A DNA stretch of 64,000 bases from JADJYF01 sp965278995 (GTDB lineage Bacteria > Pseudomonadota > Gammaproteobacteria > Ga0077536): assembly GCA_965278995.1 (NCBI GenBank), contig OZ257136.1:1798001-1862000 (forward strand), in the 5' to 3' direction. The stretch's first letter is position 1, and every line of letters starts with the position of its first letter. This document shows positions 52,479 through 61,402 of this stretch, one piece after another. The notes under the pieces are model-generated. The model saw only the letters and a program-made list of their open reading frames with translations, made no database searches and had not been told where the DNA came from. The position numbers were made by a program, and so were the translations under genes.

Positions 52479-53405
52479 TTAGTGCGCTGTGCGATGGGCG
52501 TGAAAACGCAACAGATCGACGACGACATCCGACGGTCTTTCGACCATCGGCACGTGCCCCATCCGCGGCATCAACACGCATTCACAGGTGCTGAATACGC
52601 GGCGGAGGATATCCAGCCCGGACGGATGCAGAACGCGATCGCTGTCCCCCCACACCAGCAGCGTCGGCGTCGGGATTCGCTCCGACAGGTCGTCGAGCGC
52701 GCGCGGCTCGCTGAACATGTCATCGAAGATTTTAGCGTTGAAAGGCGTTTCGGCGAGCGCACGTGCCAGCAGCGGTTTGATGAACTGTGCCGGCATCGGC
52801 GGCGCAGTATGAAAACACAGCGCAGTCAACCGTGCGAACGATGCACTGTCGGTCACCAGCAGCGGATTGTCGCCGGCTTCGAGCAGGTCGAGCATTTCAC
52901 TGTTCTGCGCGCTCCGCGCGCCGGCGGGTGCGAGCAACCACAGACTGTCGACCTGGGCCGGGTAGCGGGCGGCATACATCGCAGCCAGGTAGCCGCCCAT
53001 GGAATTACCGCCGAGATGAAACCGCGTCAGACCAAGCGCTGTTGTAAATGCCGCCAGTCGATCCAACTGCTCATCCAATCCGTAGCGGGCGGAGGGATCA
53101 CGGGTACTGTCACCAAAGCCCGGCAGATCCGGCGCAATGACCCGGTAATGCGGCGTCAGCAGACGAGCGACGACAGTCCAATGGTCTTTGTTGGCGGCAA
53201 AGCCATGCAAAAGAAGCAGCGGTTCGCCGCGCCCGCCGTCGAGATAAGGAATGCGATGGCCATCGATCTGCACTGCGCGAAGCCGCAATCCTGCCATCCG
53301 CCGTGCCAAGGCCATGACGACCGCGAGCACCGCACCAGGCGCGAGAAAATAGGCTGCCGCGGCCGCGCCGAGCAGCAGCAAAGTAGCGCCGAAGATTGCT
53401 GACAT
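52479..53405 (-). CDS. Alpha/beta hydrolase with N-terminal membrane anchor
   Basis: 308-residue hydrolase. An N-terminal hydrophobic segment (about 4-34) anchors or exports it. LLLLHGFAANKDHW is the oxyanion region, FHLGGNSMGGYLAA the nucleophile elbow, LVWGDSDRVLHP the acid and PRMGHVPMVERP the base. This resembles membrane-anchored lipases/esterases of the LipG/ABHD6 type. It is followed by the kinase gene. Confidence 0.87.
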   Translation of the reverse strand: MSAIFGATLLLLGAAAAAYFLAPGAVLAVVMALARRMAGLRLRAVQIDGHRIPYLDGGRGEPLLLLHGFAANKDHWTVVARLLTPHYRVIAPDLPGFGDSTRDPSARYGLDEQLDRLAAFTTALGLTRFHLGGNSMGGYLAAMYAARYPAQVDSLWLLAPAGARSAQNSEMLDLLEAGDNPLLVTDSASFARLTALCFHTAPPMPAQFIKPLLARALAETPFNAKIFDDMFSEPRALDDLSERIPTPTLLVWGDSDRVLHPSGLDILRRVFSTCECVLMPRMGHVPMVERPSDVVVDLLRFHAHRTAH

Positions 53406-53447
53406 GAAGGATTTCCGTGAGTGGATGAATAACGGCGGACCGCGCAA

Positions 53448-55190
53448 TCAGCCAGCTGCTGAGTGCGGTCCTATTGCCGGCAGCAGGATGCGCGACGGCC
53501 TCGCGGCGTCGTGGTACACGCGCTGCAGCGCGGGTTCGAGGCGCACCGCCGAATGGGCAAATTCCCCCGTATTCGGATTGCGATCGTAGCGCGGAAAATC
53601 GCTCGAGGTGACCATAACCCGCAGGCGGTGGCCGGCACGGACGACGCTCGCGGTCGCCCACAAATCGATGGCATAGCGCATGGCGATACCGGGTGCGAGC
53701 AGACGCCGCGTGCAGCCGTCACGAAGCGAGGCCCGAATGACACCATCGCAGAGGTTGATGCAACGACCGTCCGGATAGACTTCGCACAGCTTGAGCATCC
53801 AGTCGGTGTCAGGCCCCGAGGTACTGGCATAGAGTTCGGCCGTTACTGGCCCGACTACCTCGAGGTCATGCTCGAGCACTGCCGAGGTATAGGTCAACAC
53901 ATCGCGGCGCGACAACAGCGTGCGCTGATCGACGGGTCCGGCGACGTATTGCGGCGGTAGCAGCAGATTCCCGCCGCGCGTCGGGCACGGATTGTTCGGA
54001 TCGTAGACATAACTGTCCGGTGTCTGATCCGACGTTGGGGCGGCCTGCGTGAGCTGGCCATCGGAACCGAAATACCAGGCGCTTTGCCGGGTCCCCGGTG
54101 GCGGCCAACTCGCTTCGTCGCGCCAGCGATTGACGCCTTGCACGAACAATCGTACCGGCGCTTCGTCATCGACGCCGTTACGCTGCCCTTTCAGCCAGCG
54201 ATCAAACCAGCGCAGCTGCAGGCGCGTGAGATCTTCTTTCAGATCGAGGAACAGACCGCTCGCGCGAAAACCGAAGTCACATTCGCCGACGACGCTCTGG
54301 AACATGCCGTGCGACCACGGCCCGACAATCAGGCGACTGTGTCGACGCGCCAATTCACTGCCACCGTTGGTCTGCATGCCGGTGAAATGCTCGAGGTCGG
54401 CCGCCAGCAGCAGATCATGCCATCCCGCAATGCTGAGACTCGGCACTTCGACCTCGGCGTGGCGGTTCGAGAACAGCAGCGAGGAGGTCCATGCGTCGGG
54501 CGTAGGGTGGCGAAGGAATTCGTAGAAGAACGGCAGAAACCGCTCATCCTCGGGATGGGCGGCCGCGAGTTCCGCCAGCGGCAGCGCAGCGACCGTCTCG
54601 GCGAAGCCGTCGATAGCGTCGAACAGGTCCAGTAGCGGTGGGCCGAAGTCGGTCGGAGCGGGTCGCGAGCGGATCAAGGCGGCCGGGCCGATAGCGCGTA
54701 AAGCCCACATCGCCAGCGTACCCAGATTGAGCGCTCCGCCGCGCCAGAAATGATTGCGCCAGAAGTCGTTCGGTGCAGTCGTCGGCGATATCGCACCCAA
54801 TGCTGGATGGCGGCCAAGCGCAGCGAGCCAGGCCGTGCCGCCCATGTACGACAAACCGTAGCAGCCAACACGGGCACTCGAAAACGCCTGCTCCGCGCAC
54901 CAGGCGACACTGTCGTGACCATCCTGCCGCTCGTCGCGGTAAGGGAAAAACACACCGCCTTCGGACGCCCAGCGTGCACGTACGTCCTGGATAACGACGG
55001 CGTAGCCCGCTTCAGCCGCGCGCACCGGGTCGAGGGTCAGCGCCGTCACCGGCCACAGTTCCTTGTTGTATGGCGTGCGCTGCAACAACACTGGATGACG
55101 GTCGGCATCGTGGGGCCGATAGATATCGGCGCGCAGTATCGTCCCATCGCGCATCGCTATGCCGACCTGCTTGTCGACGATGACACTCAT
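53448..55190 (-). CDS. CocE/NonD family alpha/beta hydrolase
   Basis: 580-residue serine hydrolase of the X-Pro dipeptidyl-peptidase/cocaine esterase class. MRDGTILRADIYRP opens the domain, VQDVRARWASEG follows, the nucleophile is in VGCYGLSYMGGTAW near residue 117, and the C-terminal jelly-roll domain (about 350-575) shows EVVGPVTAELYASTSGPDTDWMLKL. ATG 55190 is chosen; an upstream GTG at 55202 is possible. Substrate could be esters or amides; it is 42 bases upstream of the anchored hydrolase gene. Confidence 0.9.
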   Translation of the reverse strand: MSVIVDKQVGIAMRDGTILRADIYRPHDADRHPVLLQRTPYNKELWPVTALTLDPVRAAEAGYAVVIQDVRARWASEGGVFFPYRDERQDGHDSVAWCAEQAFSSARVGCYGLSYMGGTAWLAALGRHPALGAISPTTAPNDFWRNHFWRGGALNLGTLAMWALRAIGPAALIRSRPAPTDFGPPLLDLFDAIDGFAETVAALPLAELAAAHPEDERFLPFFYEFLRHPTPDAWTSSLLFSNRHAEVEVPSLSIAGWHDLLLAADLEHFTGMQTNGGSELARRHSRLIVGPWSHGMFQSVVGECDFGFRASGLFLDLKEDLTRLQLRWFDRWLKGQRNGVDDEAPVRLFVQGVNRWRDEASWPPPGTRQSAWYFGSDGQLTQAAPTSDQTPDSYVYDPNNPCPTRGGNLLLPPQYVAGPVDQRTLLSRRDVLTYTSAVLEHDLEVVGPVTAELYASTSGPDTDWMLKLCEVYPDGRCINLCDGVIRASLRDGCTRRLLAPGIAMRYAIDLWATASVVRAGHRLRVMVTSSDFPRYDRNPNTGEFAHSAVRLEPALQRVYHDAARPSRILLPAIGPHSAAG

Positions 55191-55232
55191 CGGTAGCACC
55201 ACGACGGCCAGGCCGCAGGCTCGTGGTCGTGC

Positions 55233-55625
55233 TTACCGCTCATCGACTTTACTTCCGTTGCGCCTTCGCGCAGGCGCCTTGCTGGTCATGAACCGTTCGA
55301 GCAGGCTGTGGTGCATCGAGAGCAAAGCCAGCCAATTGCTGAGAAACAGGGCGCCGGACTGGGTCTGCGAGTACATGCGACGGGCCGGGCCCGCTGCCGT
55401 GGTATCCCACATCGAGGAGACCAGACCCATCTGCTCCATATGGCGCAGCGCCCGATAGACCGTGCCGGTGTTGTAGACGCCGAAGCCCATCTCGTTCAAT
55501 CGTTGCACCAGCTCATAGCCATAGCCGGACCAGTCCTTGAGCATGGCCAGCAGGTGGGCCGTGAGCATATCGCCGGTCGGATGGATGGAAGCCGGGGCCG
55601 CAGCCTCGTTGGCAGGTTCGCTCAC
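55233..55625 (-). CDS. PadR-like transcriptional regulator of the PHA locus
   Basis: 130-residue winged-helix regulator. LTAHLLAMLKDWSGYGYELVQRL and GTVYRALRHMEQMGLVSS are the PadR recognition region; the remainder is a short helical dimerisation tail with a basic end. It is divergent from the phasin gene with palindromes in between, so it probably represses or autoregulates the PHA genes. Confidence 0.87.
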   Translation of the reverse strand: MSEPANEAAAPASIHPTGDMLTAHLLAMLKDWSGYGYELVQRLNEMGFGVYNTGTVYRALRHMEQMGLVSSMWDTTAAGPARRMYSQTQSGALFLSNWLALLSMHHSLLERFMTSKAPARRRNGSKVDER

Positions 55626-55644
55626 CAGAGTCTAACTCCTCAAA

Positions 55645-55687
55645 AACTGACAGTTCTTGAATCCATCTATATGCAGATTGCATCTAG
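55645..55687. promoter_or_regulatory. Palindromic operator candidates between PadR gene and phasin gene
   Basis: Two inverted repeats lie in the 146-base divergent gap: AACTG-A-CAGTT at 55645-55655 and CTATATGCA-GAT-TGCATCTAG at 55667-55687 (9-3-9 with one mismatch). PadR-type regulators bind such inverted repeats; which one is used here is unknown. Confidence 0.5.
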
Positions 55688-55771
55688 CTGTCAATTGCTT
55701 TATCTTGTGCATCGCAACATAGCTGCTCAGTCAGCACCACACAGCCCCAGTACCTCAGGAGATCCATCATC

Positions 55772-56200
55772 ATGGTCAGCAAGAAATCAGAGGCGACCGA
55801 AGTCGTCGAACAGGTAACATCCAGCGCACAGGCCGTTCTTGAGCGCGTCATGAACAGTCATGAACGATTCACTGCAGCGCTTACCGTCAGCCGCGCACGT
55901 ACGGCCAGGGTCGCCGACAAGTTCTTCGAGATCATACTCGCCGGCCAGCGCGACGCGCTTGAGCTCGGCAAGTCGATGACCGCCGATCCGTCGGCTTACA
56001 ACAAAAACATGGAAGCGATTCTACACTCGCTGACAACTGCCCAGGAGCGCGCCATCGATCTGGCCAAGACCGTCTACCAGGAACAGTCGGAAGCAGCTGC
56101 CGAAGCACGCGTTCTTGCCGAAAAAGCGTTTGAAGCCAGCAAGACCCTTGCCAAGCCGTTCGAGAAGTTCAATCCGCTGCTGGCTGCAACTGCCAAGTGA
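55772..56200 (+). CDS. Phasin-like PHA granule protein
   Basis: 142-residue, mostly helical, Ala/Lys/Glu-rich protein with a repeated amphipathic pattern (LTTAQERAIDLAKTVYQEQSEAAAEARVLAEKAFEASKTL, read in parts) and a C-terminal PFEKFNPLLAATAK. It has no Cys or Trp. This fits a granule-coating phasin. It has a strong SD (AGGAG) and is followed by the lipase-like, PhaR/PhaE-like and PhaC genes in the same direction. The symbol phaP would be conventional, but identity is low-level and based on composition and context. Confidence 0.78.
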   Translation: MVSKKSEATEVVEQVTSSAQAVLERVMNSHERFTAALTVSRARTARVADKFFEIILAGQRDALELGKSMTADPSAYNKNMEAILHSLTTAQERAIDLAKTVYQEQSEAAAEARVLAEKAFEASKTLAKPFEKFNPLLAATAK

Positions 56201-56272
56201 TGGCGACAAGTTAAAGCCGCCACATGAAAATGACACCAGCCGCTTTGTCGTTCACCGACCTGGCGTACAGCC

Positions 56273-57115
56273 ATGTCGCAACCTGAACGCTACGGCAGTT
56301 TTGACGCCTCGCCGATAGCCGGGATCGGCGGCGCGTTCGCTCATGACGATGCGATTGAACGGACCCTGACGCCGCTATGGCGTGAGGCTCAGTTCGGCCT
56401 CGAATGGCTGCGCTTGCGCTGGAGCCCGGTGTATTACGGCGCAGGCGTGCCGCGTGGCAACGGCCAGCCGGTATTGTTGATTCCAGGCTTCATGTCTGGC
56501 GATCTGCTGATGCTTGAAATGCATCGCTGGTTGCGCCGCATCGGTTATTCATCGGCGTTGTCGCGGATCCCGTGGAACAACGACTGCCCCGATATCACGG
56601 CACGAAAACTCATGCACCAGGTGCGTGCATTGTCCAGTGAGTCGAACGCCAAGGTCAGTTTGATTGGCCACAGTCTCGGTGGCATGCTCGCCAAGAGCAT
56701 CGTGCAGGAAATACCCGATTTGGTCGACTGCGTGATCACGCTTGGTTCGCCATTTCGTTCACTGGTCAAGGCACATCCGGCGATAGTCGGAATCTGGGAC
56801 ACGCTCAAGCTGACCAAAGGCAGTCTGATTGGCCGCAATCTGCGCGCCTCGTGCGGCACCGGCCACTGCACCTGCGATTTTGTTCGCAACATGAATCAAC
56901 CGCGCACGGTACTGCCACCGCAGTTTGCGATCTATTCGCGGAAAGACGGCGTCGCCGACTGGACGAGTTGCATGGATACCGACCCCGCGCGTAACTCGGA
57001 AGTCAATTGCAGCCACATCGGCATGGTCTTCGACAGCAAGACGTATCGTGCGGTCGCCGCACGTCTCGCACAAGCAACCGGGTCAAACTCGGCGCAAAGA
57101 GGGGAGAAAAAATGA
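56273..57115 (+). CDS. Lipase-like alpha/beta hydrolase of the PHA locus
   Basis: 280-residue hydrolase. PVLLIPGFMSGDLLMLEMHRWLRRIGY begins the fold, LIGHSLGGMLAKSI is the nucleophile elbow near residue 130, and the tail holds SRKDGVADW and NCSHIGMVFD as likely acid and base sites. A group of four cysteines (SCGTGHCTC near 200) is unusual. Overlap with the next gene by ATGA shows coupling to the PHA synthase subunit. It may be an intracellular PHA depolymerase or thioesterase; not shown. Confidence 0.82.
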   Translation: MSQPERYGSFDASPIAGIGGAFAHDDAIERTLTPLWREAQFGLEWLRLRWSPVYYGAGVPRGNGQPVLLIPGFMSGDLLMLEMHRWLRRIGYSSALSRIPWNNDCPDITARKLMHQVRALSSESNAKVSLIGHSLGGMLAKSIVQEIPDLVDCVITLGSPFRSLVKAHPAIVGIWDTLKLTKGSLIGRNLRASCGTGHCTCDFVRNMNQPRTVLPPQFAIYSRKDGVADWTSCMDTDPARNSEVNCSHIGMVFDSKTYRAVAARLAQATGSNSAQRGEKK

Positions 57116-57507
57116 GTGACGACGATGAAGTGAATCCGATGCGCTTGTGGCGCGAATGGTTCGTCAAGTCCGAAAAAGGGTGGAGCGATGCGCTGTCCGA
57201 AATGATGGGCAATGAGCATTTCTCTAAAGGTATGGGGCGCTATATTCATGAAGGACTGCATACGCATCGCATGTTCGCCGAATCGATGGCGCAATACCTC
57301 GCCAATCTGAATATCCCTTCTCGAGGCGATATCCTGGACATGAACGATCGTCTGGCGCAGATGGAAAATACCCTGAACCAGATTCAGGTCGAGTTACGCC
57401 AGCAGCGTGGCCAGTTGGCGCGCCTGGCCAGTGAGGATGGGACGCCGCCGGCAACGAGCAAAAAGCCGTCGCGGACCCGCCAGCCAACACCCAAGAGCAC
57501 ACCATGA
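57112..57507 (+). CDS. Short PHA synthase subunit, PhaR/PhaE-like
   Basis: 131-residue helical protein. WREWFVKSEKGWSDAL near the start and YLANLNIPSRGDILDMNDRLAQME in the middle (in parts) match the conserved core of PhaE/PhaR partner subunits, where N-x-P-x-x-x-D-I precedes a coiled coil. The tail is basic and Ser/Thr/Pro-rich. At 131 residues it is far shorter than PhaE of Allochromatium (about 358) and resembles Bacillus PhaR in size. It overlaps the lipase-like gene and is followed by phaC after 28 bases. Confidence 0.78.
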   Translation: MSDDDEVNPMRLWREWFVKSEKGWSDALSEMMGNEHFSKGMGRYIHEGLHTHRMFAESMAQYLANLNIPSRGDILDMNDRLAQMENTLNQIQVELRQQRGQLARLASEDGTPPATSKKPSRTRQPTPKSTP

Positions 57508-57535
57508 GCGCGGCCACAAACGCGAGCCACGTGCC

Positions 57536-58633
57536 ATGGCAACGCTAGGCAAGGCCGCGCGCAATACCGTCGATTCGGACCTGGAGCTACGTGTAGGCCG
57601 CGCCCTGGAACGCGCGATCGCGCGCAATATCCCGGGCCTGGTCCTGCCGCAGACAGAGTCCGAACTCGACGTCGGGATGACGCCCAAAGATCTTGTTTTC
57701 AGCGTCGAAACGGCACGTCTGTATCACTATCGGCCTGTGCAGGACGAGATCTACCGGGTCCCGGTGTTGCTCGTCATGTCACCGGTCGCCAAAGGCTATA
57801 TCCTCGATTTGACTCAAGGTCAGAGCCTGGTCGAGTATCTATTGTTGCAAGGTCACGACGTCTACATGCTCGATTGGGCCGCGCCACGCCGTGAACAGAG
57901 CGGTCTCGGTCTCGACGACTACGTTTGTTCGTTGCTTGGCGGTTGCATCGAAGCCATGCAGGAAGATACCGGCGAGGACGACGTCACGCTGGTTGGTTAT
58001 TGCATGGGCGGCATGCTCAGCTGCATGTATACAGCGCTCAATCCTGACGGTCCGGTCCGCAATCTGGCCTGCTTCACGACACCCGTTAACGGCGACGGCA
58101 TGGAGCTCTATAAAAAGTGGATGTCGGCCAAATCGTTCGATATCGACCGATTAGTGCACGAGCTCGGCAATATTCCCGGTGATTTCATCAACAGCTCGAT
58201 TCAAGCGCTTCGCCCGCTACAGCGCAGCGCCAATCAAATGCGCTTGTTAAACAACGTCGAAAACGACGCATTCGTCAAAGCGCATCTGCGTTTCGACCGC
58301 TGGGCAGTCGATCAACTGCCAGTGCCCGGCAACCTCGCGCGGGCTATGGTCAAAGATTTCATCGTCGGCAATCGGCTCATTGACCGCAGCCTGGAATTAC
58401 GCGGCAAGCGCGTGGATTTTGCTAATATACGCGTACCCTTCCTGCACGTTGCGGCACTGTTTGACCATATCGTGCCGGCCGCGGCTTCGCGCGATCTGAT
58501 TGGCATGGTCGGCAGCGCGGACAAGCAGGAAATCGTCATGAAAGGCGGCCATGTCAGTCTCGTCGCAGGCGGCAACGCAGTGTTCCGTCTCTGGCCCCAG
58601 CTCGATCAGTGGTTGAGCACGCGGGCAACTTGA
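57536..58633 (+). CDS. phaC: Class III/IV polyhydroxyalkanoate synthase subunit PhaC
   Basis: 365-residue polymerase that joins (R)-3-hydroxyacyl-CoA units. The lipase-like box is GYCMGGM with Cys at about residue 155; Asp is in AALFDHIVPAA near 307, His in KGGHVSLVAGG near 338. YRPVQDEIYRVPVLLVMSPVAKGYILDL and QGHDVYMLDWAAPRREQ are family motifs. Length and the adjacent small subunit place it in class III or IV, not class I. ATG 57536 is the only plausible start in frame. Confidence 0.95.
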   Translation: MATLGKAARNTVDSDLELRVGRALERAIARNIPGLVLPQTESELDVGMTPKDLVFSVETARLYHYRPVQDEIYRVPVLLVMSPVAKGYILDLTQGQSLVEYLLLQGHDVYMLDWAAPRREQSGLGLDDYVCSLLGGCIEAMQEDTGEDDVTLVGYCMGGMLSCMYTALNPDGPVRNLACFTTPVNGDGMELYKKWMSAKSFDIDRLVHELGNIPGDFINSSIQALRPLQRSANQMRLLNNVENDAFVKAHLRFDRWAVDQLPVPGNLARAMVKDFIVGNRLIDRSLELRGKRVDFANIRVPFLHVAALFDHIVPAAASRDLIGMVGSADKQEIVMKGGHVSLVAGGNAVFRLWPQLDQWLSTRAT

Positions 58634-58669
58634 GACTGCTGGCGCTCGACCCGTTCCAGGAGTGACCCG

Positions 58670-59269
58670 ATGAGTGAAGAAGCAGTGAAAGCGGCGCTGG
58701 CGCATTACCCCGTCAAAACGAATTTGAAAGGCGCTGAATACACCATACGTACAATGACTCAGGACGACGGCCCGGCTCTGCTCGAATTCGCGCAGAGCTT
58801 GTCGCCGCATGACACCCTGTATCTGCGTCGCGATATCACTCAGCAGCGCGGGATCGACGCCTGGGTCAAGGATTTACGCGACGGTATCGTTTATTCACTG
58901 CTCGCTGTCGATGCCGAAGGCGTGGTCGGTTATTCGACAGTCAATCTGAACAAACTCGAATGGACCCGTCATGTTGCCGATCTGCGCGTGGCCACGGCGG
59001 GGCGGGCTCGCGGCCGCGGACTCGGTCGCCTGCTGGCGCGCGAAGCGTTCAATATCGCGCTGGCGCTCGACATCGAAAAGCTGTTCGCGCGCATGACACC
59101 CGATCAGGAGGGTGCCCGGGTACTGTTCCAGGAACTCGGTTTCCGTCCCGAGGCGCTGCTGAAAGATCATGTCAAGGATCGCATGGGCAATTATCATGAC
59201 CTGCTTCTGAAAGCGTGCAGCGTGCAAAATTTTCTCGCGCAGCGAGTGGCTTACGGCGTCGACGGCTGA
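58670..59269 (+). CDS. GNAT family N-acetyltransferase
   Basis: 199-residue acyltransferase. YTIRTMTQDDGPALLEFAQSL starts the fold, VADLRVATAGRARGRGLGRLL is the acetyl-CoA loop (R-x-x-G-x-G/A type), and ARVLFQELGFRPEALLKDHVKD is the late strand-helix. It lies 36 bases after phaC, same direction, but link to PHA metabolism is not evident. Substrate unknown. Confidence 0.85.
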   Translation: MSEEAVKAALAHYPVKTNLKGAEYTIRTMTQDDGPALLEFAQSLSPHDTLYLRRDITQQRGIDAWVKDLRDGIVYSLLAVDAEGVVGYSTVNLNKLEWTRHVADLRVATAGRARGRGLGRLLAREAFNIALALDIEKLFARMTPDQEGARVLFQELGFRPEALLKDHVKDRMGNYHDLLLKACSVQNFLAQRVAYGVDG

Positions 59270-59424
59270 GCCGCCTGCTCCGTCTGACGCCGCATATCAG
59301 CGGTGCAGATTGAAGCGCGCCGGAGCGTCCCCATATTGAACGTCGAGCAACTCGCACAGATCGTTTCCGCGTTGTGTGTCGCCCACGTTCATTCAGGCGC
59401 AACGGTACCGAGATCAAGCCGGCC

Positions 59425-60363
59425 ATGAAATTCAAAGATTATTATGAAACGCTCGGCGTCAAGCGCACCGCCACCGACGCTGAGATCAAGCGCGCCTATC
59501 GCAAACTCGCGCGCAAGTATCACCCCGACGTCAGCGAACTTGCCGACGGCGAGGAGCGCTTCAAGGAAGTGCAGGAAGCCTATGAGGTGCTCAAGGATGC
59601 TGACAAGCGCAGCGCCTACGATCGTCTGGGTGCGAACTGGCGACAGGGCGAGGACTTCGCGCCGCCGCCAGACTGGACGAAGAATCCCGGCTTCCGACCC
59701 GGTGGTGCGCGCGGCACCCGTGATTTCAGTGATTTCTTCTCGAGCATTTTCGGAGACGGCGGCCCTCGTGGACAGCCCGATGTATCCAACTTCCAGATGC
59801 GCGGGCAGGACTACGACGTGAAGATCCAGATTGCGCTGGAAGATACTTATCTGGGGCGCAGTCGCCAATTCACATTTGCGGTGCCCCAGGTCGATGCCCA
59901 TGGCGAAGTCGTCCGACTGCCTAAAACAATCAATGTGTCGATCCCGAAAGGCATTGCCGAAGGACAACGTATTCGTCTCCCGGGTCAGGGCGGCGTCGGC
60001 TTTGGCGGCGGTCCTGCTGGCGACCTCTTGCTCGAAGTGGAATTCGAGCAGCACGCGCTATATCACGCACAAGGCCGCGATATCTACCTCGAACTACCGC
60101 TGGCTCCATGGGAGGCAGCGCTTGGTGACAGAATCAAGGTGCCAACACTCGGTGGAACAGTAGAGCTCGGCATTCCGCCCGGCTCACAGTCAGAACGTCG
60201 ACTTCGTCTCGCCGGGCGTGGCCTGCCTGGCAAGGTTGCCGGCGATCAGATAGTCGTACTGAAGGTCGTGTTGCCCACGGCAAGCACGCCTGAGCAACAG
60301 GCCGTGTATCGCGAGATGGCGCGCCTTATGCCGTTTGATCCGCGCGCCACATTGAGGGTATGA
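59425..60363 (+). CDS. cbpA: DnaJ-like co-chaperone CbpA
   Basis: 312-residue Hsp40 of class B. J-domain at residues 1-70 (KDYYETLGVKRTATDAEIKRAYRKLA then KYHPDVSE with the HPD tripeptide), a Gly/Phe linker to about 130 (DFFSSIFGDGG), and two C-terminal substrate-binding beta domains, with VSIPKGIAEGQRIRLPGQGG and VPTLGGTVELGIPPGSQ. No zinc-finger cysteines. It forms an operon with the CbpM-like gene after four bases. Confidence 0.93.
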   Translation: MKFKDYYETLGVKRTATDAEIKRAYRKLARKYHPDVSELADGEERFKEVQEAYEVLKDADKRSAYDRLGANWRQGEDFAPPPDWTKNPGFRPGGARGTRDFSDFFSSIFGDGGPRGQPDVSNFQMRGQDYDVKIQIALEDTYLGRSRQFTFAVPQVDAHGEVVRLPKTINVSIPKGIAEGQRIRLPGQGGVGFGGGPAGDLLLEVEFEQHALYHAQGRDIYLELPLAPWEAALGDRIKVPTLGGTVELGIPPGSQSERRLRLAGRGLPGKVAGDQIVVLKVVLPTASTPEQQAVYREMARLMPFDPRATLRV

Positions 60364-60367
60364 GGCC

Positions 60368-60694
60368 ATGGTGGATGACGAACCCATTGCGTACACGACG
60401 GCGATTTTCGACGAATTGACCAACCTGGCGCTCGCCGACTTCTGTGCGCTGGCAGGGATCCAGGCCGCTCTCGTCCATTCGTTGGTCGACGAAGGCATTC
60501 TCGAACCGCCCGGTGCAAGTTGGGAACACTGGCTGTTCTCCGGTCACAACGTGCTGCGTGCCCAGCGCGCGCTGCGCCTGCGTGAAGACCTTGGGCTGGA
60601 CCTCGCCAGCGTTGCCATGATGCTGCCTCTGCTGGACGAAATTATCGAATTGCGCCGCCAGCGACGCATACTGCTGCGCCGTCTCGGCGACTGA
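60368..60694 (+). CDS. cbpM: CbpM-like modulator of CbpA
   Basis: 108-residue helical protein. FCALAGIQAALVHSLVDEGILEPPG and LRLREDLGLDLASVAMMLPLLDEI match the MerR-like/CbpM arrangement that binds the J-domain of CbpA and inhibits it. Location directly after cbpA supports the call. Confidence 0.87.
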   Translation: MVDDEPIAYTTAIFDELTNLALADFCALAGIQAALVHSLVDEGILEPPGASWEHWLFSGHNVLRAQRALRLREDLGLDLASVAMMLPLLDEIIELRRQRRILLRRLGD

Positions 60695-60780
60695 ATTCGT
60701 CGGCTTCCGCGAATGCGGATCACGTATCTGAGCGCATCGCTGCTAGAATCCGCGGCTTACGATCAGGCGGGTACTCGGCC

Positions 60781-61344
60781 ATGTCGGTAACCAAGCGAGA
60801 GCAGCTGCTCGACTGCGCCGCGCGCCTGTTTCGTGAGAATGGCTTCAAGGCGACTGGCATCGATCGGATCCTGGCTGAGTCCGGTTGTGCGAAGATGACC
60901 CTATACAACCACTTCGGCTCCAAGGAAGAACTGATCCTGGCCTGCGTGCGACGGGCAGACGAAGCCTGGCGAAATTCCGTCATCAAAAAAGTCGAAGCGC
61001 GGAGCCATGAGCCGCGAAAACGCCTGTTGGCCATTTTTGATATCGCCGGCGAAATGGTCGAGGACAAAACCTTCTGTGGCTGCTTCTTTGTCCGTGCCGC
61101 CAACGAATTTCGCGAACACTCCGACCCGGTGCATGCCGCGGCAGCAGAAAATAAGCGGCTATTCACCGACTATCTGGCACGCCTCGCCATCGAGGCGGGT
61201 GCGCATGATCCCGAAGCGCTGGCCAAGACGCTGGTCATGCTGCTGGACGGCGCAGTCGCCTCTGCGCATGTCAGCGGCGACTCACTCGCCCCCGCCCTGG
61301 CGCGGTGCAATGCCGAGTTCCTGCTGACCAAATACCTGGCTTGA
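60781..61344 (+). CDS. TetR/AcrR family transcriptional regulator
   Basis: 187-residue regulator. The N-terminal DNA-binding domain reads LLDCAARLFRENGFKATGIDRILAESGCAKMTLYNHFGSKEEL (in parts, residues 8-50). The C-terminal ligand domain has CGCFFVRAANEF, resembling regulators of fatty-acid or aldehyde stress. It sits upstream of the acetoacetate-decarboxylase-like, SDR and MetX-like genes, so it may control them. Confidence 0.9.
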   Translation: MSVTKREQLLDCAARLFRENGFKATGIDRILAESGCAKMTLYNHFGSKEELILACVRRADEAWRNSVIKKVEARSHEPRKRLLAIFDIAGEMVEDKTFCGCFFVRAANEFREHSDPVHAAAAENKRLFTDYLARLAIEAGAHDPEALAKTLVMLLDGAVASAHVSGDSLAPALARCNAEFLLTKYLA

Positions 61345-61402
61345 CCGGCGCGCCCTGCGGCTATACTAGCGGCCCTCGGTGGCACACCCTGGGGAGGGGT
61401 TC

